The notes under the pieces are model-generated. The model was not told the DNA's origin, searched no databases, and worked only from the letters and a program-made list of their open reading frames with translations. A stretch of DNA of 55,270 nucleotides from Dethiothermospora halolimnae (GTDB taxonomy: Bacteria; Bacillota; Clostridia; Tissierellales; VENL01), in NCBI RefSeq assembly GCF_037577855.1, contig NZ_JBAKFX010000023.1:1-55270 (forward strand). Direction: 5' to 3'. Every line of letters starts with the position of its first letter. The stretch's first letter is position 1. This document shows positions 8,865 through 17,844 of this stretch, piece by piece. Made by a program: the position numbers and the translations under genes.

Positions 8865-9407
8865 ATGATAGAAGTAAGATGGCATGGAAGAGGTGGACAG
8901 GGTAGTTTTACAGTGGCTAGATTATTAGGAGCTACGGCTGCATTATATGAAGATAAATATGGATTAGCCTTTCCATCATTTGGCCCAGAAAGAAGGGGAG
9001 CTCCGGTACTTGGCTTTACCAAAATCGATGATAAAAAAATAGTTGACAGAAGTGAAGTTAAGGCATGTGATTATGTAGTTGTATTAGATGAAACCCTTAT
9101 TGAAGATAATACTTTTAATGGGTTAAAGGAAAATGCAATAATTATAATTAATACGGAAAATCCTAAAAAATATGAAGATATGACAGATCATAGGGTAGTT
9201 TCAATAGATGCAACTAAAATAGCCTTAGATATTTTGAAAAGACCTATAACTAATACAGCGATGTTAGGGGCTTTAATAGCAGTATCTGAAATAGTTAGTT
9301 TAGACTCTGCAATAAAGGCAGTTAAGTCTGAGTTGAAGCCATCAATAGTAGAGAAAAATGTAGAAGTAATTAAAAAGTCTTATGAAACTGTAAAGGGGGT
9401 AATCTAG
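8865..9407 (+). CDS. porC: 2-oxoacid:ferredoxin oxidoreductase, gamma subunit
   Basis: A 180-aa gamma subunit of the four-subunit 2-oxoacid:ferredoxin oxidoreductases, which oxidatively decarboxylate pyruvate or branched-chain 2-oxoacids to acyl-CoA with ferredoxin reduction. Diagnostic are RWHGRGGQGSFTVARLL near the N-terminus and FPSFGPERRGAPV. It is followed without a gap by the delta, alpha and beta genes, the archaeal/Thermotoga-like order. The ATG follows AGGGGAG. Whether the enzyme prefers pyruvate (Por) or 2-oxoisovalerate (Vor) cannot be settled by eye. Confidence 0.85.
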   Translation: MIEVRWHGRGGQGSFTVARLLGATAALYEDKYGLAFPSFGPERRGAPVLGFTKIDDKKIVDRSEVKACDYVVVLDETLIEDNTFNGLKENAIIIINTENPKKYEDMTDHRVVSIDATKIALDILKRPITNTAMLGALIAVSEIVSLDSAIKAVKSELKPSIVEKNVEVIKKSYETVKGVI

Positions 9408-9707
9408 TTGTCTAGACCAAAGGTAAAAAAATATAAAAAGCCAGAGCATATAAAGGATTATCCTGTGGGAACCTGTTTTGAAAGTGGACATTTAGTACAA
9501 AAAAATGCAGGATGGAGAACATTTAAGCCAGTTGTTGATAAGGACAAATGTGTTAATTGCTTAAGATGTTATTTAGTATGTCCCGATGGAGTTATATATA
9601 AATCAGAGGGAAAAGTTGATATAGATTATGATTTTTGTAAAGGCTGTGGGGTTTGTGAGTATGAATGTAAGCCAGGAGCTATTACTATGGTAAAGGAGGA
9701 GAAATAA
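9408..9707 (+). CDS. porD: 2-oxoacid:ferredoxin oxidoreductase, delta (ferredoxin-like) subunit
   Basis: A 99-aa ferredoxin-like subunit with two [4Fe-4S] motifs: Cys48/51/54 with Cys58, and Cys77/80/83 with Cys87. These clusters carry electrons from the TPP site to external ferredoxin. Translation begins at TTG 9408, directly after the gamma stop (TAGTTG), with GGGGGT as ribosome site. No better-placed ATG exists. The length is normal for PorD/VorD. Confidence 0.85.
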   Translation: MSRPKVKKYKKPEHIKDYPVGTCFESGHLVQKNAGWRTFKPVVDKDKCVNCLRCYLVCPDGVIYKSEGKVDIDYDFCKGCGVCEYECKPGAITMVKEEK

Positions 9708-10898
9708 ATGAGTAAAGAAAAATTATTTGTATCAGGAGATGATGCTGTAGCTTTAGGGGCAAGACTAGCAAGACCTAATGTTATTTCTGCATATCCTATA
9801 ACTCCCCAAACTATAGTTGTTGAGAGATTATCTGACTATGTGGAAGATGGTTCTTTAGATGCAGAATTTATGCATGTGGAATCTGAACACTCTGCTATGT
9901 CAGCTGCAATGGGGGTTAGTTCCGTTGGAGCAAGGGCTTTTACAGCTACGTCGTCTCAAGGGTTATTACATATGAGTGAGGCTATGCATTATGCCAGTGG
10001 AGCTAGATTTCCAATAGTTATGATGAATGCTAATAGGGCTTTGGCAGTACCATGGAGTATATATGGGGATCAATCGGACTCAATGTCCCAACTAAATAGT
10101 GGATGGATTCAAGTATATGTTGAAGATGCCCAAGAGGCACTGGATATGGTTATACAGGCCTATAAAATAGCTGAAAATCCAAAGGTTTTAACTCCATTTA
10201 TGGTGAACTTAGATGGATTTATATTAACCCATACCTATGAGTTAATAGAGTTACCGGACCAAAATGATGTGGATAGATTTTTACCTAAGTATGAAACAGT
10301 AAATAAAATGGACCTAGACAACCCAAATAGTCTTTGCTTTAGTACAACTCCAGCGGATAACCTAGAGTTTAAATATCAGCAACATAAGGCAATGATGGAT
10401 TCTAAAGAAGTGATAAATACTGTTGATAAGGAATTTGGAGATCAATTTGGAAGATATTATGGAGGATTAGTTAAAGAATATAAATGTGATGATGCAGATG
10501 TAGTACTTATAACTACAGGAAGTATAACTGGAACCACTAGAGTTGTTGTTGACAAAATGAGAAGTGAAGGGGAAAAGGTAGGATTATTAAAGCTAAGATA
10601 TCTAAGACCTTTCCCAGATAAAGAAATAAGGGAATTGGCTAAAAAAGTAAAGGCTATAGGTACAATAGATAAAAATATTTCCTATGGATATGAAGGGACT
10701 ATTTTTACCAATGTAAATTCGGCTCTTTGTCAAATGGACAAATTACCCCTTTCTATAAACTTCATAGGTGGTATGGGAGGCCGAGATATATCTAAAGAAA
10801 ATATAGAGGAAATGTTTAAAAATCTTTTAGATGGAATAAATGGAAAAGAGCAAAAAAGAGTTCAGTTTATAGGAATGGGGTGTGAGATAGATGAGTAA
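9708..10898 (+). CDS. porA: 2-oxoacid:ferredoxin oxidoreductase, alpha subunit
   Basis: A 396-aa alpha subunit containing the pyrimidine-binding half of the TPP site. The motifs SAYPITPQTIVVERL, EFMHVESEHSAMSAAMG, TATSSQGLLHM and GDQSDSM are those of PorA. It starts immediately after the delta stop (TAAATG) and overlaps the beta gene by 8 bp, so all four subunits are translationally coupled. The intact length and motifs suggest an active enzyme central to amino-acid or pyruvate fermentation. Confidence 0.85.
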   Translation: MSKEKLFVSGDDAVALGARLARPNVISAYPITPQTIVVERLSDYVEDGSLDAEFMHVESEHSAMSAAMGVSSVGARAFTATSSQGLLHMSEAMHYASGARFPIVMMNANRALAVPWSIYGDQSDSMSQLNSGWIQVYVEDAQEALDMVIQAYKIAENPKVLTPFMVNLDGFILTHTYELIELPDQNDVDRFLPKYETVNKMDLDNPNSLCFSTTPADNLEFKYQQHKAMMDSKEVINTVDKEFGDQFGRYYGGLVKEYKCDDADVVLITTGSITGTTRVVVDKMRSEGEKVGLLKLRYLRPFPDKEIRELAKKVKAIGTIDKNISYGYEGTIFTNVNSALCQMDKLPLSINFIGGMGGRDISKENIEEMFKNLLDGINGKEQKRVQFIGMGCEIDE

Positions 10899-11787
10899 AG
10901 CTAAGGTAAATGCAAGAAATATAACAGATGATGAGTATTTTTATGGTCATAAGGCCTGTGCCGGATGTGGGGGAAGTGTAGCAGTTAGGTTGGCCCTAAA
11001 AGTTTTAGGAAAGAGAACCTATTCAGTTTTACCTGCAGGATGTATGTCAGCAGTTGGATTTATATATCCCCAGATGGCTTTTACAACAAATGCAATGATT
11101 GCGCCATTTCCAGCAACAGGTGCTATGTTATCGGGAGTAGCAGTAGGGGCTAAATCTTTAGGAATAAAAGATTTCCATGCAGTGGGATTTGCAGGAGATG
11201 GTGGTACTGCAGACATAGGATTTCAGGCACTATCGGGAGCTATAGATAGGGGAGATAAAATAATATATATATGCTATGATAATGAGGCGTATATGAATAC
11301 TGGAATACAAAAAAGTGGATTAACTCCCTATGGAAGTAAAACTACAACATCTCCAGCTGGAGAGAATTTACCTGGAGCAGTAAGACCGAAGAAAAATATG
11401 TTTGAGATAATAGCAGCCCATGGCATTGACTATGCAGCAACAGCTAGTATAGGATATCCTCAAGACTTTTTAAATAAACTAGAAAAGGCTAAAAATGTAG
11501 ATGGAACATCATATATTCATATCTTTGCATCCTGTCCTACAGGATGGGGAACACCTACAAATACCTCGATAGATATAGCAAAGGAAGCGGTTGACTGTGG
11601 ATTATGGTACCTTGCTGAATATGAAAATGATGAATTTAAGTTAAATAAAAATCCAAAGGAATTTAAATCAGTTAAGGATTATTTAAAGAAACAAGGTAGA
11701 TTTAAGCACTTGAAAGATGAAGAGATAAGTGGCATAATTGAAAATAGAGATAAAAAGTGGGAGAAAATCCGCAAAAACTGGTTATAA
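10891..11787 (+). CDS. porB: 2-oxoacid:ferredoxin oxidoreductase, beta subunit
   Basis: A 298-aa beta subunit binding the TPP diphosphate and one [4Fe-4S] cluster. Cluster cysteines lie in CAGCGG (C23, C26), AGCMS (C51) and SCPTGWG (C215). The TPP motif is GDGGTADIG (102-110) with DNEAYMNTG (130-138), which is standard for PorB. The start lies inside the last codons of porA. It is followed 11 bp later by the GntR gene, apparently in the same transcript. Confidence 0.85.
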   Translation: MSKAKVNARNITDDEYFYGHKACAGCGGSVAVRLALKVLGKRTYSVLPAGCMSAVGFIYPQMAFTTNAMIAPFPATGAMLSGVAVGAKSLGIKDFHAVGFAGDGGTADIGFQALSGAIDRGDKIIYICYDNEAYMNTGIQKSGLTPYGSKTTTSPAGENLPGAVRPKKNMFEIIAAHGIDYAATASIGYPQDFLNKLEKAKNVDGTSYIHIFASCPTGWGTPTNTSIDIAKEAVDCGLWYLAEYENDEFKLNKNPKEFKSVKDYLKKQGRFKHLKDEEISGIIENRDKKWEKIRKNWL

Positions 11788-11798
11788 AGGATGGAAAG

Positions 11799-12428
11799 AT
11801 GAATAGTGTAGAGATATATAATGAGATAGAAAATAGAATAGTAACCCTTAATTATAAGCCAGGGGAACTGTTAAATGAAAAGCAATTAATAGAAGAGTTT
11901 GAAGTAAGTAGAACACCTATTAGAGAGGCATTACTTAAATTATCTGAAAAGGGATTAGTTGAGATGGTACCTAGAGTTGGAACATATGTATCTCAAATAG
12001 ATCTAAATAGTATAAGGCATGCCTATGAAATAAAGAAATATATGGAGGCCCTAGCAGCAGAACTTGCTGCGCTAAGGGCCACAGAGGATGAAATAGATCA
12101 AATAGTCTCAATAGTAGAAGAGATGGAACAATATGACCCAGATAGGGATTATGAAAAATATATAGAGTATGATTATTTATTTCGAAAAAAAATTAGAGAA
12201 GCTTCAAAAAATCCTATGCTTATTCAATACCTAGAAGATCTAAATACAAAAACCTCAAGATTTATTAGACATATAAAGTATAAAGTAGAGGATATCAGCT
12301 GGTATAAAGAATCTCTAAATGCAATTGCAATTTCCATAAAAGAAAGGGATTCTATAGGGGCCAGTGAAGAAACCAAGAAACATTCTATTATATTTTTAGA
12401 GGAATTATCAAAAAGATTTTTTCTTTAA
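11799..12428 (+). CDS. GntR-family regulator (FCD type) of the por operon
   Basis: A 209-aa transcription factor with an N-terminal winged helix (about 1-65, with SRTPIREALLKLSEKGLVE) and an all-helical C-terminal effector domain of FCD type. The start at ATG 11799 is preferred over an upstream in-frame ATG lying inside porB, because AAAGGATGG is well placed for it. As the fifth gene of the por operon it probably senses a substrate or product and acts at the palindrome 8803-8830, which would make the operon autoregulated. Confidence 0.75.
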   Translation: MNSVEIYNEIENRIVTLNYKPGELLNEKQLIEEFEVSRTPIREALLKLSEKGLVEMVPRVGTYVSQIDLNSIRHAYEIKKYMEALAAELAALRATEDEIDQIVSIVEEMEQYDPDRDYEKYIEYDYLFRKKIREASKNPMLIQYLEDLNTKTSRFIRHIKYKVEDISWYKESLNAIAISIKERDSIGASEETKKHSIIFLEELSKRFFL

Positions 12429-12447
12429 AATTAAAGGAGGGGTTATA

Positions 12448-13014
12448 TTGAAAGAGGAAAATACAAATAAAAATTATCAAACTGGGATTTTTGCAGGGGG
12501 ATGTTTTTGGTGTATGGTATCTCCATTTCATGTATTAGATGGAATAATAGAAGTAAAGTCAGGTTACATAGGGGGAGAAGTGGAAAATCCAACCTATGAA
12601 AAGGTAAAGTCTCAAGAATCAGGACACTATGAGGCAGTAGAAATAACATATGATCCATCAATCATAAGTTATGATAAACTACTTAAAGCCTATTGGGTTC
12701 AAATAGATCCAACAGATGATGGAGGACAGTTCCATGATAGGGGACCTTCATATAGAACAGCTATCTTCTACACAACAGAAGAACAAAAAACTAAGGCAGA
12801 AAAGTCAAGAAAAGAACTTGATGAATCGGGAAGATTTGAAGATCCAATCGTAACTAAAATCCTACCAGCCACCAAGTTTTATGATGCAGAAGAATATCAT
12901 CAGGACTTTTATAAAAAGAAACCAGATGAATATAAAGAGGATAGAAAGGTTTCAGGTAGAGATGAGTTTATTAAGAAGCATTGGGGAGAAGAATACTGGG
13001 CTATATTTGAGTAA
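12448..13014 (+). CDS. msrA: Peptide-methionine (S)-S-oxide reductase MsrA
   Basis: A 188-aa cytoplasmic repair enzyme that reduces methionine-S-sulfoxide. The catalytic Cys19 sits in AGGCFWCM; GHYEAVEITYDP, DGGQFHDRGPSYR and AEEYHQDFY are further family signatures. It starts at TTG 12448 with AAAGGAGGGG upstream, 19 bp after the GntR stop, so it may be co-transcribed with the oxygen-sensitive por enzyme. The C-terminus GRDEFIKKHWG resembles the linker to MsrB in fused proteins, but no MsrB domain follows. Confidence 0.85.
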   Translation: MKEENTNKNYQTGIFAGGCFWCMVSPFHVLDGIIEVKSGYIGGEVENPTYEKVKSQESGHYEAVEITYDPSIISYDKLLKAYWVQIDPTDDGGQFHDRGPSYRTAIFYTTEEQKTKAEKSRKELDESGRFEDPIVTKILPATKFYDAEEYHQDFYKKKPDEYKEDRKVSGRDEFIKKHWGEEYWAIFE

Positions 13015-13018
13015 AGTA

Positions 13019-13070
13019 ATAAGCCAATTAGGATTATAGATATATACTATAGTTCTAGTTGGCTTATTTT
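13019..13070. terminator. Terminator after msrA
   Basis: AAGCCAATTAGGA pairs with TTCTAGTTGGCTT with a short T-rich tail after 13065, enough for termination of the por-gntR-msrA transcript. Confidence 0.65.
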
Positions 13071-13179
13071 ATTTTTAATAACTTTTGATTTTTTAATTTC
13101 TATTATTTATATGTACTTTGTGAGCAAAACAAGATAGATACACTATACTTTTAGAGAATATACAAAGTCTAAAAATAAC

Positions 13180-13223
13180 ATAATATGGTATAATTAAAAG
13201 GGAAAAAACATACATAATAAAAT
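13180..13223 (+). repeat. Recombinase-associated flank, copy A
   Basis: ATAATATGGTATAATTAAAA plus GGGAAAAAACATACATAATA matches sequences at 32941 (directly after the tyrosine recombinase), 44568 and 50383. Similarity ends at AATAAAAT (13223). The next gene, a methyltransferase, starts 27 bp later, so this copy may mark a small island with no recombinase gene beside it. The TATAAT-like stretch could also serve as a promoter. Confidence 0.6.
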
Positions 13224-13249
13224 CTATTTAGAATTGGAGTGGGTATGAA

Positions 13250-14035
13250 TTGAATAAAATGCAGGATATTCAAACAATAAAAAAGCAATACCAAACAGCT
13301 CAGAATCTAGAAACAAGAGTCACTCTACATGCTAAACACAGTACAAACAAACAGGGATTTGGCAATTGGATTTTTGAAAATTATAAATTTCACAATGGAT
13401 GTAAAATACTTGAACTGGGCTGTGGAACAGGTGGAATGTGGAAAGGTCACTTAAATGCCATTGGTAGCGGGGACTTACTTGTTTTGTCTGATTTTTCAAG
13501 TGGTATGCTTGAGAAAGCTAAACAGAACATTGGAGAACATTCAAATGTTGTTTATAAACAAATTGATATTAAGAATATTCCATACAACGAAACAGAGTTT
13601 GATTTTGTTATTGCAAATATGATGCTTTATCATGTCTCAAATGTGCAGGCGGCAATAAAAGAAGTCCGGCGTATATTAAAACCAGGAGGTGTTTTTTATT
13701 GTGCTACATTTGGTGAAAATGGAATCAATCATTATTTCAATGATACATTAGTTGAACAAGGGGTTAATATAAAAACAAAAGGAACTTTTACTTTACAAAA
13801 TGGTTTTGAAATTTTAAATAGAGAATTCTCGTCTGTCCAAAAATTGGACTATATTGATAGTTTTGAAATTACTGATATTAACGATTTGTTAGATTATTTA
13901 TTTTCACTTTCTTCGATTGTTGACGTAAAAGATTTAGATAGAAAAAGTTTATTTAATATTTTTCAGCAAAAGAAAGACGATATTGGAATTATTCATATTC
14001 CTAAAGAATATGGAATGTTTATTTCTAAAAACTGA
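13250..14035 (+). CDS. Class I SAM-dependent methyltransferase
   Basis: A 261-aa methyltransferase with the SAM-binding motif ILELGCGTGG (53-62), an acidic motif SDFSSGML and a post-I loop DFVIANMMLYH, typical of the Methyltransf_11/UbiE-like fold. The start is TTG 13250 (GGAGTGGG upstream); an earlier ATG is followed at once by a stop, and an ATG three codons on is the alternative. The C-terminal third is specific to the gene and does not reveal the substrate. Together with the next gene it forms a short island preceded by copy A of the recombinase flank. Confidence 0.7.
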   Translation: MNKMQDIQTIKKQYQTAQNLETRVTLHAKHSTNKQGFGNWIFENYKFHNGCKILELGCGTGGMWKGHLNAIGSGDLLVLSDFSSGMLEKAKQNIGEHSNVVYKQIDIKNIPYNETEFDFVIANMMLYHVSNVQAAIKEVRRILKPGGVFYCATFGENGINHYFNDTLVEQGVNIKTKGTFTLQNGFEILNREFSSVQKLDYIDSFEITDINDLLDYLFSLSSIVDVKDLDRKSLFNIFQQKKDDIGIIHIPKEYGMFISKN

Positions 14036-14133
14036 GGAGTTATATTTTTTTATACAAAATAATAATTTGCAACTATTGGAGTTACGGCGTTTCATGAATG
14101 CCTATTAATAAACATTTATGAAAGGATGGCTAT

Positions 14134-15003
14134 ATGAGATCAAAGAGAAAGTCAAAATCACATATTATAGAAGAAGAATCTTTACAGATTATAAACAATA
14201 TATTGCCCAAATATTGGACTAAAAGAAAATACATGCCTGATTATGGAATTGATTTAGAAATTGAGATTTTTGAAAAAACTGAAATTGATGGGAAAGAATA
14301 TTATGATACTTTTGGGGAACATATTTTTGTTCAAGTAAAGGGTACTGAAAGCATTGATATTGGCAAATATAAGGTTTACAAGAGAAGTAATGTAGAGAAG
14401 TATAAAATTGGCAAAAAAGAGGTTTATAAAGAGATAGATGTAGTTAAATATCCTATCGAAACAACAGAACTTTACACAGTAGAAAGAATGAGTAACTCAG
14501 TCCCTGTATTGTTATTTATTGTTGACATAATTAATAACAATATTTATTATATTTGTCTAAATGATTATATTGACAAAGTTTTGATTCCTGGCGACCCTAA
14601 CTTTTATGATAAAAATAAGAAAACCATCTATATACCCTTAGAAAATAAAATTAAAATTAATGAGCAAGATTTTTTTGCCTTAAAATTCTATGCTAAAAGA
14701 CCTAAGCTTTATTCTTTTTTCAATAAAGTTAATTATCAAAATGAAGAAGTAAACTATCTAAGTGAAGATGAACTTATACAAATTTATCCACACTTCTTAG
14801 AGATTTTAATGAGATATGACATATGGTCAATAAGAGGAATATGGCCTATGCTTAATTTGTATTACAAATACTTGAACAATTTAAAAAATACAGGAAACCC
14901 CAAAATGTTTACTTCAGTCTCCAGTAAAAAAAAGGAAGATCAAGATATAACTTGGAAACCAACTATTCATATGGCAAACTATATACTAGAGAAGAGACAT
15001 TAA
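14134..15003 (+). CDS. DUF4365 domain protein, PD-(D/E)XK-like
   Basis: A 289-aa protein whose N-terminal half matches the DUF4365 pattern: an early acidic helix (HIIEEESLQIINNILP), DYGIDLEIEIF (36-46) and HIFVQVKGT (63-71). The D...E...QVK arrangement fits a restriction-endonuclease-like fold. Such proteins occur in bacterial defence islands, often beside methyltransferases. Here a methyltransferase gene precedes it by 98 bp, but no target or mechanism can be read. The start has AAAGGATGG upstream. Confidence 0.65.
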   Translation: MRSKRKSKSHIIEEESLQIINNILPKYWTKRKYMPDYGIDLEIEIFEKTEIDGKEYYDTFGEHIFVQVKGTESIDIGKYKVYKRSNVEKYKIGKKEVYKEIDVVKYPIETTELYTVERMSNSVPVLLFIVDIINNNIYYICLNDYIDKVLIPGDPNFYDKNKKTIYIPLENKIKINEQDFFALKFYAKRPKLYSFFNKVNYQNEEVNYLSEDELIQIYPHFLEILMRYDIWSIRGIWPMLNLYYKYLNNLKNTGNPKMFTSVSSKKKEDQDITWKPTIHMANYILEKRH

Positions 15004-15762
15004 AATTTGTAGAGATTCGTAATCTATGGAGAGGACTAGTAAATTTACAAGGAACATATGAGGAAACATGTAGAGAATGGTTATTACCGACATACTTAAA
15101 TGTCTTAATGTATGATAGTTAATGTTCTGTTTACCAGATATTTACTAATGGATAGAATATGATAATATATTTGGAGAAGGTCGCCTTAGAAAAGAAAAGG
15201 TTAGGGTGATAAGCTTAATGTTTGGGTTATACAAAATTCAATAATATAGATACTTTATTTTAAAAATATGAGATGGTCAAAATATTTAATAAATTTGTTT
15301 TATTTGATGGAATAATTATTGGTGTAGATTTTATCATTGTATATCTTCAAAGAGAACCATGACTAATAAGAATTCAGACAAAGGGGCCAAATTTGCCTCA
15401 GCTTTTATTAATCATAGTTCTATTGACAAGATATAACTTATTTAATATAATTTTGGTTAGTTGAAAAAAAGGGGAGTTCAGGTCATGATTATGTTATTTC
15501 TTATTCTAATCTAAAAAATGCACATTAAAATATTAATTTTATACCTAGGAATAGGTTTTTTTATGATTCATTTTTAGAATTGTTAGGAAATAGCATAATT
15601 TATAGACATTTACTCTATTTATATAAGTTTAAAAATAAATAATGTAACTACAGTTTATAGAGAGCTAATATGTTTTTTGATAGATCGATTTATATAAGCT
15701 GTGGTTTATTATGGGATATAATTTTATTATATATTTTAAACTTACAAATAAAAGAGAATATA

Positions 15763-15803
15763 AAAGGCTATAAATTAGTTTACCTAATTTATAGCCTTTT
15801 TTT
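15763..15803 (+). terminator. Strong intrinsic terminator
   Basis: AAAGGCTATAAATTAG pairs perfectly with CTAATTTATAGCCTTT around a 5-nt loop and ends in T7. No intact gene lies directly upstream, so it may be left from a gene now lost or end a transcript from the DUF4365 island. Confidence 0.8.
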
Positions 15804-15827
15804 GTTGTGAGATTCGTATGTTTTGTT

Positions 15828-15852
15828 GTTGGGGGATTCGAAATCCCCCAAC
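15828..15852. repeat. Hairpin repeat GTTGGGGGATT...AATCCCCCAAC
   Basis: An 11-bp perfect stem belonging to the GGGGATTCGTAATCCCC family seen at 2348, 20923, 30706 and 44414. Confidence 0.7.
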
Positions 15853-16024
15853 TAATTAAATAAAGGTATTGTCAAAGGGATATGACTATATATTAAAGAG
15901 TCTGACAAAAGATAAGCCTTTAAATAATAATAGCAGGGTAAGACTAGTAACAAGAAGGGCTTTATATAAAATAGAAGCATATAAAGTGAGTAATGTGAAA
16001 CGATTAAATAAGTACTAGGTATAA

Positions 16025-16054
16025 TGTAAGTCCTGAATATATTCAGGACTTACA
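16025..16054. repeat. Dispersed palindrome, core CCTGAATATATTCAGG (copy 3)
   Basis: A perfect 30-nt palindrome with outer arms TGTAAGT/ACTTACA. It overlaps the TAA stop (16050-16052) of the minus-strand gene upstream, so the hairpin sits exactly at the 3' end of the gcv transcript. Confidence 0.8.
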
Positions 16055-16352
16055 TATTTAATTGATATCTATAAATAAGAATTGACTTTCCTCTTTGCTC
16101 TCTAACTCCCCCCTTTAAAATAGTAACCTGTTGACCATCGGATAAAGTAACATTAGAACCTGATACTTTATTAATATAGTTATTTATTTCTTCAGCCATA
16201 TCAGGTTTTACTTCTTCTTTCACTCCCCACGGGGGTGCAAGGACACCTGCCATGTTTCAGGTATTACAGGCATCTTTTTTTCTTTGTTCGATAGATGCCA
16301 TAATACTGTTAATTAAAGCAGTTTCTATATCATTATTTTGTGGAAATAACAT
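16050..16352 (-). CDS. Small gene with in-frame TGA: selenoprotein candidate or nonsense allele
   Basis: Read from ATG 16352 (AGGAGGA upstream), the frame stays open for 100 codons except for TGA at codon 32 (16259-16257). The context is ...KKDACNT-TGA-NMAGVLAPPWG, a CxxU arrangement like redox selenoproteins. The 28 nt after the TGA are GC-rich for this genome and fold into a hairpin (CATGG..GGTG, six-base loop, CACC.CCGTG) placed where a bacterial SECIS would be. It is the last gene of the gcv operon, 22 bp after gcvPB. I do not recognise the family. A plain nonsense mutation or two short peptides remain possible. Confidence 0.45.
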
Positions 16353-16374
16353 ATACTTATCCTCCTATTCATAT

Positions 16375-17844
16375 TTATAGCTTCATATCATTTTCATCCC
16401 ATTTTAAAATAGGACTTCTTGCAGCCTTAGCTTCATTAACCCTTTTTATTGGAGTAGTCAAAGGGGCAGATTTTAATATATCGGGGTTTTCTTTGGCTTC
16501 TTTAGCTATTTGTATCATTGCATCAATAAAGGCATCAAGGGTTTCTTTACTTTCGGTTTCCGTAGGTTCTATCATGATAGCTTCACTTATTATTAGTGGA
16601 AAATATATTGTCGGTGGATGATATCCTAAATCCAATAATCTCTTGGCTATATCAAGGGTTGATATAACTAGACTATTTTCTTTTAATCCACTTAAGACAA
16701 ATTCATGTTTACAAAGATTATCGATAGGTAGATGATAATAATCTTTAAGTTTAGACATAAGATAATTTGCATTAAGAACCGCCGTTTCACTTACACTTTT
16801 TAATCCTTCTGCCCCCATTGTAAGTATATAGGTAAGGGTTCTTACAAGGGTTCCAAAGTGACCATAGAAACTCTTAATTTTCCCTACAGATTTAGGTTTA
16901 TCATAGTTTAGTATATACTTATTATTATTTTTTTCTATTATTGGAACTGGTAAAAAGTCAACTAAGTCTTTTCTCACACCAATGGGGCCACTACCAGGAC
17001 CTCCTCCACCATGGGGAGTTGTAAAGGTTTTATGAAGATTTAGATGTACTATATCAAATCCCATATCTCCAGGTCTTGTAATTCCCATTATTGCATTCAT
17101 ATTGGCTCCATCATAATACAGTAATCCACCTGCCCTATGGACTAAATCAGCTATTTTTTCTATATCCCTTTCAAATAAACCTAGGGTATTTGGATTGGTT
17201 AGCATTAAACCAGCAATTTCATCATCTAATAGTTCCTCTAACTTTTCAACATCCACTAATCCCTTTCTATTTGACTTAACCTCAACAACATCAAATCCCA
17301 CTTCTCTAGCACTGGCAGGGTTAGTTCCATGGGCTGAATCGGGAATTATTATTTTGTTTCTTTTGTGGTCTCCTCTATTTTCATGATATGACTTTATGAT
17401 TAATAGACCAGTTAATTCCCCTTGGGCACCTGCTGCAGGTTGAAGGGACATTTTCTCCATTCCAGTTATTTCAGCTAACTTGTTGTTTAGTTCAGACATA
17501 AGTTCTAAGGCACCTTGTACAGTCTCCTCCGGTTGAAGGGGATGTATGTGGGAAAAACCCTCTAGTCTAGCTACATCCTCATTTATTTTCGGGTTATACT
17601 TCATAGTACAGGAACCTAAGGGATAGAAACCTGTATCCACACCATAGTTTTTATTTGATAATAGTGTAAAGTGTCTCATGAGGTCCCCTTGACTAACCTC
17701 TGGTAAATCCAATTCTTTATTCCTTAATAAATCTTTAGGTATAGCATCTGAGATATCCATATCTTCAATATCACATTTAGGAAGGGAAAGGGCTATTCGA
17801 TTAGGTTTAGATAGTTCAAAAATTAATTTGTTATATTCTTTCAT
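16375..17844 (-). CDS. gcvPB: Glycine decarboxylase (P-protein) subunit 2
   Basis: A 489-aa PLP-dependent subunit of the glycine cleavage system, which decarboxylates glycine and passes the aminomethyl group to the lipoyl arm of GcvH. The PLP lysine is K272 in LNLHKTFTTPHGGGGPG; SLQPAAGAQGE and DSAHGTNPASA are family motifs. It overlaps gcvPA by 4 bp (ATGA) and has GGAGGG upstream. The length is normal for the split PA/PB form found in many Firmicutes. Direction of the pathway (cleavage or synthesis) is not evident. Confidence 0.9.
   Translation of the reverse strand: MKEYNKLIFELSKPNRIALSLPKCDIEDMDISDAIPKDLLRNKELDLPEVSQGDLMRHFTLLSNKNYGVDTGFYPLGSCTMKYNPKINEDVARLEGFSHIHPLQPEETVQGALELMSELNNKLAEITGMEKMSLQPAAGAQGELTGLLIIKSYHENRGDHKRNKIIIPDSAHGTNPASAREVGFDVVEVKSNRKGLVDVEKLEELLDDEIAGLMLTNPNTLGLFERDIEKIADLVHRAGGLLYYDGANMNAIMGITRPGDMGFDIVHLNLHKTFTTPHGGGGPGSGPIGVRKDLVDFLPVPIIEKNNNKYILNYDKPKSVGKIKSFYGHFGTLVRTLTYILTMGAEGLKSVSETAVLNANYLMSKLKDYYHLPIDNLCKHEFVLSGLKENSLVISTLDIAKRLLDLGYHPPTIYFPLIISEAIMIEPTETESKETLDAFIDAMIQIAKEAKENPDILKSAPLTTPIKRVNEAKAARSPILKWDENDMKL

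Larger units (their letters stand above)
15004..16024. other. 1-kb stretch without a recognisable gene
   Basis: No supported ORF. It holds a 67-nt hairpin (arms 15354-15369 and 15405-15420) that on the minus-strand RNA pairs fully through G-U pairs, plus the terminator at 15763 and the GGGGGATTCG hairpin at 15828. The rest looks like decayed AT-rich sequence. Confidence 0.5.
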
